Below are positions 1-6,589 of a stretch of DNA of 15,052 nt, one piece after another. Source of the stretch: RBG-16-66-20 sp035499575. GTDB taxonomy: Bacteria > Pseudomonadota > Gammaproteobacteria > Burkholderiales > SG8-39. Positions within the stretch are counted from its first letter, which is position 1, and every line of letters starts with the position of its first letter. Below the pieces are notes generated by a model. That model worked only from the letters and a program-made list of their open reading frames with translations, did not search any database and was not told where the DNA came from. The stretch is taken from contig DATJYN010000139.1 of NCBI GenBank assembly GCA_035499575.1, positions 1-15,052 on the forward strand, given 5' to 3'. The position numbers and the translations under genes were made by a program.

Positions 1-1
1 G

Positions 2-541
2 CCGATCTCGGTGGGCTACCAGTCCGGCAGCCATTACTCGACGATCCAGGCGCTGGAGCAATACCTCAAGCCGGACGACATCAAGCTGTCGTTCGCCGAC
101 GGCATCCTGTTCGGCCGCTTGCAGAAGCTGGTGGACCGCGAAGTGCCGGCGGCGGCGCTGTTCAGCGGCCCCTTCTACTTCGCCGAGCAGCTGGGCTTTC
201 GCAAGGTCATCGACACCACCTTCATGATCACCACCATGATCTCGGGCGACGTCGATCCCGAGGACGTGCGCAAGTATTTCCGCGCCCTGCGCCGCGCGCA
301 GCGCGACATCGACCTGCGCCCGGAGCTCTATACGCGCTTCTACCGCAACGAGTTCCCCGCGCGCTTCCGCGACCAGATGGACACGCGCCGCTGGGGGCCG
401 GGCGAGCGCATCGTGTTCGAGCCCTACACGCGCGAATCCTTCGACGACTCGCAGCGCTGGATCGCCGAACACGGCATTTTCGAAGGCGGCAAGGTCGGCG
501 CCGGGCGCTACGACGAATCCGTGGTTTCGCTCCCGGCATGA
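2..541 (+). CDS. ABC transporter substrate-binding protein, C-terminal part (5' end outside window)
   Basis: The reading frame is open from the left edge and ends with TGA at 539-541, leaving about 179 residues. The text reads like the second half of a NitT/TauT (NMT1/SsuA-like) solute-binding protein: a GYQSGSHYSTIQALE segment, a hinge region with AAALFSGPFYFAEQLGF (a pattern of a bound-ligand lobe), and a helical C-terminal tail. Such proteins deliver small organic ligands to an ABC importer in the inner membrane. The ligand cannot be told, and the signal peptide would lie outside the window. The next gene starts 7 bp after the stop, with a GAGG overlapping the stop codon, so the two are probably co-transcribed. 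The family call rests on overall pattern, not on a diagnostic motif, so another periplasmic-binding-protein class is possible. Confidence 0.65.
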   Translation, partial: PISVGYQSGSHYSTIQALEQYLKPDDIKLSFADGILFGRLQKLVDREVPAAALFSGPFYFAEQLGFRKVIDTTFMITTMISGDVDPEDVRKYFRALRRAQRDIDLRPELYTRFYRNEFPARFRDQMDTRRWGPGERIVFEPYTRESFDDSQRWIAEHGIFEGGKVGAGRYDESVVSLPA

Positions 542-548
542 GGCGCGC

Positions 549-1370
549 ATGAAATCCCTCTACAACCCGTCCGTCGCGCTGGAATTCTTCAAGGCCGCCG
601 GCAAGCCCGAGAAAGTCGCCCCCGGCAACACCTTCTTCGCCGAGAACCAGAAGGCGCGGCCGCTGTTCTTCATGCACGACAAGATGTACCTGCTGCTCGA
701 CGGCAGCGTCGAGCTCGTCGCGCGCAAGAAGGTCATCGGCACCGTCGCCAGGGGGCAAATCTTCGGCGAGATGGCCTCGATCACGCACGCGCCGCGCAGC
801 GCCAGCGCGGTGGCGAAGACCGCCTGCAAGGTGATCGCGCTGGACGACAAGCAGTTCCGCAGCGGCCTGGAAAAGAAGCCCGACTTCGCGCTGATGCTGA
901 TGAGCATCATGATCGCGCGGCTGCGCGAAACGCTAGCGCGCCTGGTCGCGGACAACGCCCTCTCTGAGGACGCCGCGCATAAAGAGCTGACGGTGTTCGA
1001 CCCCAAGCGGCTGGCGCAGCTGGCCGAGGGCCTGTCCAACGACCCGCCGGTCCACTTCGACCGCGGCAAGACCATCGTGCAGCAGGGCCAGACCGGCCTG
1101 CGCATGTACGCGGTGCTCGACGGTCACGTCGCGGTGACCATCGGCGGCAGCATCGTCGAACGCCTCGGGCCAGGGGGCGTATTCGGCGAGCTCGCGCTCA
1201 TCGAGCAGGAGCCGCGCATGGCGAGCGCCACCGCCGTGACCGACTGCTCGCTGCTGCCCATCAACCGTACCGCGTTCCTGCTGCTGGTGAAAACCAGCCC
1301 CGACTTCGCCGCGTCTCTGCTTGGCTCGCTCGCCGAGCGGCTGCGGGTCCTGACGAGCCGCTTGAAGTAA
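549..1370 (+). CDS. Protein with two cyclic-nucleotide-binding domains and no output domain
   Basis: The 273-residue protein consists of two CAP_ED/cNMP-binding domains in tandem, roughly residues 10-125 and 155-265. Each carries a recognisable phosphate-binding cassette: FGEMASITHAPRSAS at 72-86 (E74, R83) and FGELALIEQEPRMAS at 212-226 (E214, R223). The Glu and Arg that hold the ribose and phosphate of cAMP in this family are present in both, so both sites look competent. I see no helix-turn-helix, kinase, transporter or membrane segment, so this is not a CRP-type regulator. It may be a regulatory subunit or sensor acting through a partner. The ATG at 549 has GAGG at 540-543. The gene sits 7 bp behind an ABC substrate-binding protein and converges, with a 3-bp gap, on the next gene. 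The role is unknown. Confidence 0.85.
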   Translation: MKSLYNPSVALEFFKAAGKPEKVAPGNTFFAENQKARPLFFMHDKMYLLLDGSVELVARKKVIGTVARGQIFGEMASITHAPRSASAVAKTACKVIALDDKQFRSGLEKKPDFALMLMSIMIARLRETLARLVADNALSEDAAHKELTVFDPKRLAQLAEGLSNDPPVHFDRGKTIVQQGQTGLRMYAVLDGHVAVTIGGSIVERLGPGGVFGELALIEQEPRMASATAVTDCSLLPINRTAFLLLVKTSPDFAASLLGSLAERLRVLTSRLK

Positions 1371-1373
1371 GCC

Positions 1374-2354
1374 CTACTCGGGCTTGAGGTTCGCGTCCTT
1401 GACGGCCTTCGCGAACATCTTCTGCTCCGTGGCAATGCGGTTGCGCACCGCTTCCGGGGTCGAGGTGATGGGCTCGTGCCCGACCTTGCCGAAGGCTTCC
1501 TTCGCGGCGGGCGACGCCAGGTATTTCACCGCTTCCGCGTTCAGTCTGGCGACGATGTCGGCGGGCGTTTTCGCGGGCGCGAACAGCCCGAACCACACGT
1601 CGATTTCGTAGCCCGGATGGCCTAGCTCGGCGATCGTCGGCACGTCCGGCAGGAAGGCGGAGCGTTGCGCCGAGGTCGCGGCCAGCACGCGCAGCGATCC
1701 GGCGCGCACCTGCTGCCCGACCGGCGCGAGGTCGGCCATCATCACGCCGACGCGCCCGGATAGCAGGTCCGGTACCGCCGGCCCGAAGCCCTTGTAGGGC
1801 ACGTGCAACAGGTCCATGCCGGTCGCCTGCTTCAGCATCTCCATGCCGAGGTGCGCCATGGTGCCGCTGCCGTTCGAAGCATAGGAAAGCTGGCCGGGCC
1901 GGGCCTTCACGTAGGCGATGAGCTCGCCCAGCGTATTGACCTGCAGCGACGCCGGCACCACGAGGAAGAACGGGAAGTGCGACACCATGGTGACCGGAGA
2001 AAAGTCGTTCAGCGGGTCGTAAGGCAGCTTGCCGGCGAAAACGAGCGGCTGGACGGACATCGTCGAGCCGCCGGTGACGAGCAGCGTGTAGCCGTCGGGA
2101 GCCCCTTTCGCCGCAGCTTCCGCGCCGATCACGGTGTTGCCGCCGGGCCGGTTGTCGATGATGAACGATTGCCCGAAGGCCTGCGTGAAATCGTTGGCGA
2201 GGAAGCGCGCCGCGGCTTCCGCGCCACCGCCGGGCGGGAACGGGACGATCACGCGCACGGGTTTGGCAGGCCAGGCCGCGCGGCCATCCTGCGCAAATGC
2301 GGAGCCCGCGGCGGCGAGCAGCGCGATCAAGACGGCTATCAGGCAACGGTTCAT
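1374..2354 (-). CDS. Bug/TctC-family tripartite tricarboxylate transporter substrate-binding protein
   Basis: A 326-residue periplasmic binding protein. It starts with a classical signal peptide (positive N-terminus, hydrophobic core, AFA-Q cleavage site after residue 21). The mature part opens with the family hallmark WPAKPVRVIVPFPPGGG, followed by FIIDNRPGGNTVIGAEAAA and GAPDGYTLL, which form the ligand pocket of Bug proteins. Members bind carboxylates or other small organic acids for a TctAB-type carrier, but many Burkholderiales copies are orphans. No tctA or tctB is seen here, so this is an orphan too. The ATG at 2352-2354 is preceded on the minus strand by GGAGGAG at 2361-2367. It diverges from the rhomboid gene with only 32 bp between the starts, so the two promoters must overlap or intrude into the genes. 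The ligand is not predictable. Confidence 0.93.
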   Translation of the reverse strand: MNRCLIAVLIALLAAAGSAFAQDGRAAWPAKPVRVIVPFPPGGGAEAAARFLANDFTQAFGQSFIIDNRPGGNTVIGAEAAAKGAPDGYTLLVTGGSTMSVQPLVFAGKLPYDPLNDFSPVTMVSHFPFFLVVPASLQVNTLGELIAYVKARPGQLSYASNGSGTMAHLGMEMLKQATGMDLLHVPYKGFGPAVPDLLSGRVGVMMADLAPVGQQVRAGSLRVLAATSAQRSAFLPDVPTIAELGHPGYEIDVWFGLFAPAKTPADIVARLNAEAVKYLASPAAKEAFGKVGHEPITSTPEAVRNRIATEQKMFAKAVKDANLKPE

Positions 2355-2386
2355 CTATTCCTCCTCCGGCCACATTATCATGCGGC

Positions 2387-2977
2387 ATGCCGCCCGCCAC
2401 CCTCGCCTTCCTCGGCGCCAACGTCGCCGTCTTCCTGTTCGAAGGTGACGCCGGGCCGCAATTGATCCTGCAGTGCGCGCTCTGGCCGCCGGGCATCCCG
2501 GGCGGGCCCGACTTCCAGCCCTGGCAGCTGGTCACCTACGGCTTCCTGCACGGCGGCCTGCCGCACCTGTTCTTCAACATGCTCGCGCTCTACATGTTCG
2601 GTCCGGACATCGAACGCCTGTTCGGCACGCGCTTCTTCACGCTCTACTATTTCGGCTGTACCGTCTCCGCGGCGCTGCTGCACCTCGCCGTGAACGCCTG
2701 GATGGGTGCTTCGCCGGTGCCGATGGTCGGCGCCTCCGGCGCCGTGTTCGGCCTGCTGCTCGCCTTCGGCTGGTATTTCCCGCAGCGGCGCGTGATGCTG
2801 ATCTTTCCGCCGATCCCGATGCCGGCGCGCGTGTTCGTCGCGGGTTACGGCGTGCTCGAGCTGGTGCTCGGCGTCACCGGCACCGCCAGCGGCGTGGCGC
2901 ACTTCGCGCACCTGGGCGGCATGCTGGGCGGCTGGCTGATGCTGCAATACCGGCGCGGGGGCTTCCCGTTCAAGTAG
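2387..2977 (+). CDS. Rhomboid-family intramembrane serine protease
   Basis: The 196-residue protein has about six hydrophobic segments and the rhomboid signatures in order: H60-x3-N64 (HLFFN, oxyanion region), GASGA at 115-119 with nucleophile S117, and H175 in HLGGMLGG (HxxGxxxG) completing the Ser-His dyad. The length fits the compact bacterial rhomboids that carry only the core. Rhomboids cleave transmembrane substrates within the inner membrane; the substrate here is unknown. ATG 2387 was chosen because the core begins immediately after it and the longer frame would run back into the divergent Bug gene. No clear ribosome-binding site is visible. The stop codon lies 2 bp before the probable start of dinB, suggesting one transcript and translational coupling. 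Confidence 0.9.
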   Translation: MPPATLAFLGANVAVFLFEGDAGPQLILQCALWPPGIPGGPDFQPWQLVTYGFLHGGLPHLFFNMLALYMFGPDIERLFGTRFFTLYYFGCTVSAALLHLAVNAWMGASPVPMVGASGAVFGLLLAFGWYFPQRRVMLIFPPIPMPARVFVAGYGVLELVLGVTGTASGVAHFAHLGGMLGGWLMLQYRRGGFPFK

Positions 2978-2979
2978 GC

Positions 2980-4044
2980 CTGCGCCGCATCATCCACCTC
3001 GACATGGACGCGTTCTACGCGTCGGTCGAGCAGCGCGACGATCCCACCCTGCGCGGCAAGCCGCTCGCGGTCGGCGGCTCGCCGCAGGCGCGCGGCGTGG
3101 TGGCGGCGGCGAGCTACGAAGCGCGCAAGTTCGGCGTGAAATCCGCGATGCCGATGGCGCGCGCGCTGCGCCTGTGCCCGGAACTCCTGGTCGTGCGCCC
3201 GGATTTCGCACGCTACCGCGCCGCCTCGCAGAAAGTCATGGCGATCCTGCGCGAATGCACGCCGCTGGTCGAGCCGCTGTCGCTTGACGAGGCCTACCTA
3301 GACGTCACCGAGAACCTCTGGGGCGAGCCGTTGGCGACCGTGGTCGCGAAAAAATTGAAGAAAGCAATTCTTGAACAAACCCGCTTGACCGCGTCGGCCG
3401 GCGTGGCGCCGAACAAGTTCCTCGCCAAGATCGCCTCCGGCTGGCAGAAGCCCGACGGCCTGACGGTGATTCCCCCGGAACGCGTCGAACAATTCCTGCA
3501 GAAGCTGCCGGTCGAAGCGCTCTGGGGCGTCGGGCCGGTGACCGCCCGCAAGCTCCGGGCACTCGGCATTGAAAAGCTCGTTGACGTGAGAAACATGGAA
3601 GAGATCGAACTGCGAAAAACGGTGGGCAGCCTGGCCGCCTGGCTGAAGCAATTGTCGCGCGGCGACGATCCGCGCGAAGTAAAGCCCGACCGGCCCTGGA
3701 AATCCATCTCCGCCGAGACCACCTACGCCGAGGACCTCGAGCGCCTCCCGGAAATGCGCGCCGAGGTGGAACGCCTGGCGCGCCGCGTAGCCGCCGCGCT
3801 GGCGAAGAAAAACCTCTACGCCCGCGCCGTGACGCTGAAGCTGCGCTACAGCGACTTCACCACCGTCACGCGCAGCCATACCGCCGGCCATCCGACGCGC
3901 GACGCGGACGACTTTGCCGCGCGGGCGGTCGCCCTGCTCGACCGCACCGACGCCGCACGCCGCCCGGTGCGGCTGCTGGGCGTGGGCACGCACGGGCTCG
4001 TCGCCGAGTCCGAACCGCACCCCGGGCAGCTGTTACTGCGGTAG
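2980..4044 (+). CDS. dinB: DNA polymerase IV (Y-family translesion polymerase)
   Basis: From CTG 2980 the product is 354 residues, close to 351 in E. coli DinB, and the catalytic carboxylates fall at the same numbers: D8 in HLDMD, D103 and E104 in SLDEAYLDVT, with Y13 at the steric-gate position. The thumb helix-hairpin-helix is recognisable (LWGVGPVTARKLRALGI), and the last residues, PGQLLLR, look like a beta-clamp-binding motif. The enzyme copies past damaged bases and works with the sliding clamp. The first in-frame ATG (3004) would remove D8 and the first beta strand, and no ATG, GTG or TTG occurs nearby upstream. CTG 2980 is therefore my start, two bases after the rhomboid stop and probably used by re-initiation. 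A sequence error at the start is the main alternative. Identity is certain; the start is not. Confidence 0.93.
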   Translation: MRRIIHLDMDAFYASVEQRDDPTLRGKPLAVGGSPQARGVVAAASYEARKFGVKSAMPMARALRLCPELLVVRPDFARYRAASQKVMAILRECTPLVEPLSLDEAYLDVTENLWGEPLATVVAKKLKKAILEQTRLTASAGVAPNKFLAKIASGWQKPDGLTVIPPERVEQFLQKLPVEALWGVGPVTARKLRALGIEKLVDVRNMEEIELRKTVGSLAAWLKQLSRGDDPREVKPDRPWKSISAETTYAEDLERLPEMRAEVERLARRVAAALAKKNLYARAVTLKLRYSDFTTVTRSHTAGHPTRDADDFAARAVALLDRTDAARRPVRLLGVGTHGLVAESEPHPGQLLLR

Positions 4045-4077
4045 CATCCCTGCTCCGATGAGAAAAGCGAGGACGCC

Positions 4078-4389
4078 ATGAGTGAAGGCCACGCCGCACC
4101 TGCCGCCGCACCCGCCGCCAAGCCCGCCGCGCCGCACGATCCCGTCGAGGAACTGGCCAGGCAGGTCTTTATCCAGCTCTCGGCCAACGTGCACGCGACG
4201 CCCGGCGAGAAGCCGGCGCACGCGAAGCTGGTCGAGCTGAGTTTCCGCCTCGCCGAGGCCTTCCAGGCCGGCAACCTCGAGTTCAACACCGCCGCGCGGC
4301 AGCGCGCCGAGGCCAAGGCCAAGGCGAGCGTCGACGTCAGCAAGATCGAGTTCGACTTCGGCGCCGTGGGCGCGGCAGCCAAGAAGTAG
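4078..4389 (+). CDS. Small Ala-rich hypothetical protein
   Basis: A 103-residue protein that I do not recognise. Residues 1-20 are a low-complexity Ala/Pro/Lys segment (probably disordered). Residues 21-85 look helical and amphipathic (VEELARQVFIQLSANVH, KLVELSFRLAEAFQAG). The tail reads SKIEFDFGAVGAAAKK. There is no signal peptide or membrane segment, so it is probably cytosolic. ATG 4078 has GAGGA at 4069-4073, four bases upstream. It starts 33 bp after dinB on the same strand and may be co-transcribed with it, but the product gives no link to DNA repair. Codon use is like its neighbours, which together with the ribosome-binding site supports a real gene. Confidence 0.7.
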   Translation: MSEGHAAPAAAPAAKPAAPHDPVEELARQVFIQLSANVHATPGEKPAHAKLVELSFRLAEAFQAGNLEFNTAARQRAEAKAKASVDVSKIEFDFGAVGAAAKK

Positions 4390-4400
4390 CCGCGAGCAGC

Positions 4401-4417
4401 AGCGCCGGCCCGGCGCT
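4401..4417. terminator. GC-rich hairpin between convergent genes, possible bidirectional terminator
   Basis: AGCGCCGGCCCGGCGCT is a perfect inverted repeat (8-base arms around one base) between the small Ala-rich gene and the convergent EAL gene, touching the last base of the EAL stop codon. No T-run follows on either strand, so if it stops transcription it does so weakly or with Rho. Confidence 0.3.
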
Positions 4418-5691
4418 CAGGCGAAGCCGGAGTCCTCGCCCGCCAGTTCCGAGAAATCCAGGTCCGCGCACAGCACCTGCACGCCCTCGCCCGTCTTGAA
4501 CGCGAGCGAGAGCGTCACGCAGAGCTTCGGGCCGGTCACCGACATGTAGGGCCGCGTGACCTGCGCCTTGCCGGGCGACTCGATGGCGCGCCGGAAATAC
4601 GGCTTAGTCTGCCAGTTGGTGCCCGCGCCCGGCCGCATCGGCTCCAGGCGCGGGTCGCGCGCGTGCGGGTTGCGCGCCGCCTCCAGGTTGTCGCCGATCT
4701 GCGAGCCGTCGGCGGCGATGAGGTAGCAGCGCTGCACGTGGTCGCACTCGAGCAGCGACCGCACGGCGGGCGCGAACTCGAGGCCGCCGTAAAGGTTGTC
4801 CACCGCCGCGGTCAGCGCCGCGATGTAGGGCTTCATGCGGTCTAGGCGCCGCCCCTGCATGCCGACGACGCTTTCGCGGAATCCCGTGAACAGGCTCGCG
4901 AACAGCTGCCGGCTTTCCTCCCCGGCCGGCGGCACGGCGGCCGGGCGCGCGAAGAAGAATCCCTGCACCAGGTCGGCGCCGGCATCGATGGCGCAGAGCG
5001 CCTCCGCCTCGGTCTCGATGCCCTCGACGCAGACCAGCGCGCCGGCCTCGTGCATCAGCTGCACGATGCCGGAGAACATGCGCCTGGCCAGCGGCTCAGT
5101 GCCGACGCGGCGCGTCATTTCGCGGTCGATCTTGACGACGTCGGGCCGCAGCCGCCAGATGCGGTCGAAGTTGGAGTGGCCGGCGCCAAAGTCGTCGATC
5201 ACGATCAGGCAACCGAGCGAGCGGTAGTACTCGACCGCGGTGGCGAGGCGCTGCTCGTCCTCCACGCTGGTCTCGATCAGCTCCACCGCCACGCGGTGCG
5301 GCGGCAGGCCGTGCTCGCCGAGCATCTGCGCGAAGAAGCTGCCGTGGTGCTTGCCTTCCGTGGCCACGTAGGGATCCACGTTCAGGAACAGCCAGCTGCG
5401 CGCACCCGGCACGTTTTCGGCGAGGCGCAGGAAATTGCCGACGTGCAGGCGCCGGCACAGGCGGTCGAGCCGCACGCGCGGTTCGCCGTGCGGCGCCTTC
5501 ATGAAAAGTTCCGGCGGCGTGAGTTCGCAGCCGCGGCCGTCGGCTGCGCGGATCAGGCCCTCGTAGGCCACGGCCTGGCGGTGCGCGAGGCTGTAGATCG
5601 GCTGGAAACTGCTAGACAGGCTGAACCCGGCGAAAACGATTTCACCCAGCCGCCCTTCCTCAGCGCTTAAAACGCCGGCCTCAATGTTCAC
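4417..5691 (-). CDS. EAL-domain cyclic di-GMP phosphodiesterase with C-terminal Cache/PAS-like domain
   Basis: The 424-residue protein has an EAL domain at about 25-255. Metal- and substrate-binding residues of active enzymes are visible: E44 (in YEGLIR, the EAL position), N104, E137, D166-D167 in DDFGAG, K187 in KIDR, E223 in VEGIETEAE and Q243 in QGFFFARP. It should hydrolyse cyclic di-GMP to pGpG. Residues 285-415 (NLYGGLEFAPAV, CYLIAADGSQIG, PYFRRAI, RPYMSVTG) look like a Cache/PDC-type sensor fold placed after the catalytic domain. There is no transmembrane segment, so the whole protein is probably cytosolic. I chose GTG 5691 because GAGGAG lies four bases upstream. An in-frame TTG at 5748 would add 19 residues that lack family character. 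A diguanylate cyclase lies about 5 kb away. Confidence 0.92.
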   Translation of the reverse strand: MNIEAGVLSAEEGRLGEIVFAGFSLSSSFQPIYSLAHRQAVAYEGLIRAADGRGCELTPPELFMKAPHGEPRVRLDRLCRRLHVGNFLRLAENVPGARSWLFLNVDPYVATEGKHHGSFFAQMLGEHGLPPHRVAVELIETSVEDEQRLATAVEYYRSLGCLIVIDDFGAGHSNFDRIWRLRPDVVKIDREMTRRVGTEPLARRMFSGIVQLMHEAGALVCVEGIETEAEALCAIDAGADLVQGFFFARPAAVPPAGEESRQLFASLFTGFRESVVGMQGRRLDRMKPYIAALTAAVDNLYGGLEFAPAVRSLLECDHVQRCYLIAADGSQIGDNLEAARNPHARDPRLEPMRPGAGTNWQTKPYFRRAIESPGKAQVTRPYMSVTGPKLCVTLSLAFKTGEGVQVLCADLDFSELAGEDSGFA

Positions 5692-5695
5692 CGCA

Positions 5696-5701
5696 CTCCT
5701 C
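5696..5701 (-). promoter_or_regulatory. Ribosome-binding site deciding the GTG start of the EAL gene
   Basis: GAGGAG on the minus strand, four bases (TGCG) before GTG 5691. It is the only strong Shine-Dalgarno near the 5' end and argues against the longer TTG 5748 start. Confidence 0.7.
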
Positions 5702-5820
5702 GTTCGCACCGCTTTGTTGATTGAATCCGTTTGCTTGCAGGGGCGCAAGGAGTATGCCCGGCCCGGCAGCCTGAAAGCGGCCGTGTATGCACCGCAGTGG
5801 CGCAGTTTCGCGACAAGGAG

Positions 5821-5850
5821 ATAAAAGCGCGCCGGGCGCCGGGCCGGCGA
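5821..5850 (-). terminator. Probable intrinsic terminator of the SlyB-like gene
   Basis: Read on the minus strand just past the SlyB-like stop, arms CGCCGG (5844-5849) and CCGGCG (5830-5835) enclose an 8-base loop and are followed by CGCTTTTAT (5829-5821). A second small stem, 5854-5859 with 5866-5871, overlaps the stop codon. The T-run is short, so strength is uncertain. Confidence 0.4.
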
Positions 5851-5862
5851 TTCGGGCCGCTT

Positions 5863-6333
5863 TTACGGCCCCCACGCCACCTGCAACGCGGTAGCGTCGC
5901 GCGCGATGCGGCCAGCGATCACGCGCACGCGGTCGCCGTGCTGCCAGTCCGGCTCGCGCGTATCGCGCAGCACACGCAGGAAGCCATCATCCAGCAGCAC
6001 CGCGGTCTCGTAGACTTTGCGCGGCCGGGCTTCCAGCGCCGGTGCGCCGACCAGCGTGGCGATCAGGATCACGGCGCTGCTCGAGCGATTGCCTTCCAGC
6101 AGCACGTTCGCCCCGGGTTCGACCGCCGGGTCCACCTCCTTCACCGCCTGCACGACGCCGCAGTTGCCGCACTGCACGGCGCCGTGCCGCGAAGGCGCGC
6201 CGCCGGGATAGTCCAGCACCAGCAGCGCGAACCAGGCGGCAACGGTGGCGAAGCCGGCGACATAGACAATCGCGGTGAGCACGCCCAGGGCAATCGACGT
6301 GCGGGGGAAGGACTGGTGCGCTTGCTGGTCCAT
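5863..6333 (-). CDS. SlyB-like membrane protein lacking the usual glycine zipper
   Basis: A 156-residue protein. Residues 15-40 form a transmembrane helix with no lipobox, unlike outer-membrane SlyB lipoproteins. Then QCGNCGVVQAVKEV (54-67) matches the CGVVxSV start of the SlyB family, and VYETAVLLDDGFLRVL with GDRVRVIAGRI (108-143) matches the family's C-terminal block. Between them, where SlyB/Pcp-type proteins carry a Gly-rich two-helix zipper, there is instead a short stretch (75-105) with one hydrophobic run, SAVILIATLVG. C55 and C58 form a CxxC. It is probably an inner-membrane protein with a periplasmic domain; its role is unknown. ATG 6333 has GGAGG four bases upstream. The upstream region contains a perfect 11-bp hairpin. 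Confidence 0.72.
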   Translation of the reverse strand: MDQQAHQSFPRTSIALGVLTAIVYVAGFATVAAWFALLVLDYPGGAPSRHGAVQCGNCGVVQAVKEVDPAVEPGANVLLEGNRSSSAVILIATLVGAPALEARPRKVYETAVLLDDGFLRVLRDTREPDWQHGDRVRVIAGRIARDATALQVAWGP

Positions 6334-6359
6334 GAAACCTCCATCGAGAAGAAAGAGGA

Positions 6360-6387
6360 GCGCGCGATGTCCCCTAACATCGCGCGC
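6360..6387. repeat. Perfect 11-bp inverted repeat (hairpin) upstream of the SlyB-like gene
   Basis: GCGCGCGATGT (6360-6370), loop CCCCTA, then ACATCGCGCGC (6377-6387), with no mismatch. It begins 26 bp upstream of the SlyB-like start codon and would lie in its 5' leader if transcription starts further upstream. On the minus strand it is followed by the pyrimidine-rich CTCCTCTTTCTTCTC, not a clean T-run. It could be an operator, an mRNA stabiliser or a weak attenuator. Confidence 0.6.
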
Positions 6388-6568
6388 CTGACTTCATGAC
6401 CAAGCCTAGACCCGCGCGCGCCGGAATGCGAGGGCAAAATTTCTCTTTTTTTCGTCGCCGCCCGGCGACAGCTCAGTAGTAGCGGCGCGGATACCCGCGC
6501 CAGCCGCGGCCGCATCGACCTCGTGCAAGTACCTGTCGTCACGCCGAATCGTCGCAGGGCGGCGACAA

Positions 6569-6589
6569 CTTCGCGCAAGCTTCGCGCAA
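6569..6589. repeat. Tandem 10-bp direct repeat CTTCGCGCAA, one base apart
   Basis: Two exact copies at 6569-6578 and 6580-6589, phased by 11 bp (one helical turn), about 56 bp upstream of the small hypothetical gene. Such phasing is typical of binding sites for a dimeric or repeated activator, but no regulator is identified. Confidence 0.55.

Noticed and set aside
228..788. Open frame of 186 codons on the minus strand
   Set aside because: It lies opposite two well-supported plus-strand genes, has Arg/Ala-rich composition and no motif: a high-GC shadow frame.
1803..2465. Open frame of 220 codons on the plus strand
   Set aside because: It is antisense to the Bug-family gene, with His/Arg/Val-rich low-complexity text and no family likeness.
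2387..4044. A rhomboid-DinB fusion made by programmed frameshift
   Set aside because: The junction has no slippery heptamer, and the DinB frame alignment starts cleanly at CTG 2980, so re-initiation explains the layout better.
6440..6470. T-run next to the GTCGCC/GGCGAC hairpin as an intrinsic terminator
   Set aside because: The T-run precedes the stem on the plus strand, and on the minus strand the stem is followed by A residues. The order is wrong for either direction.
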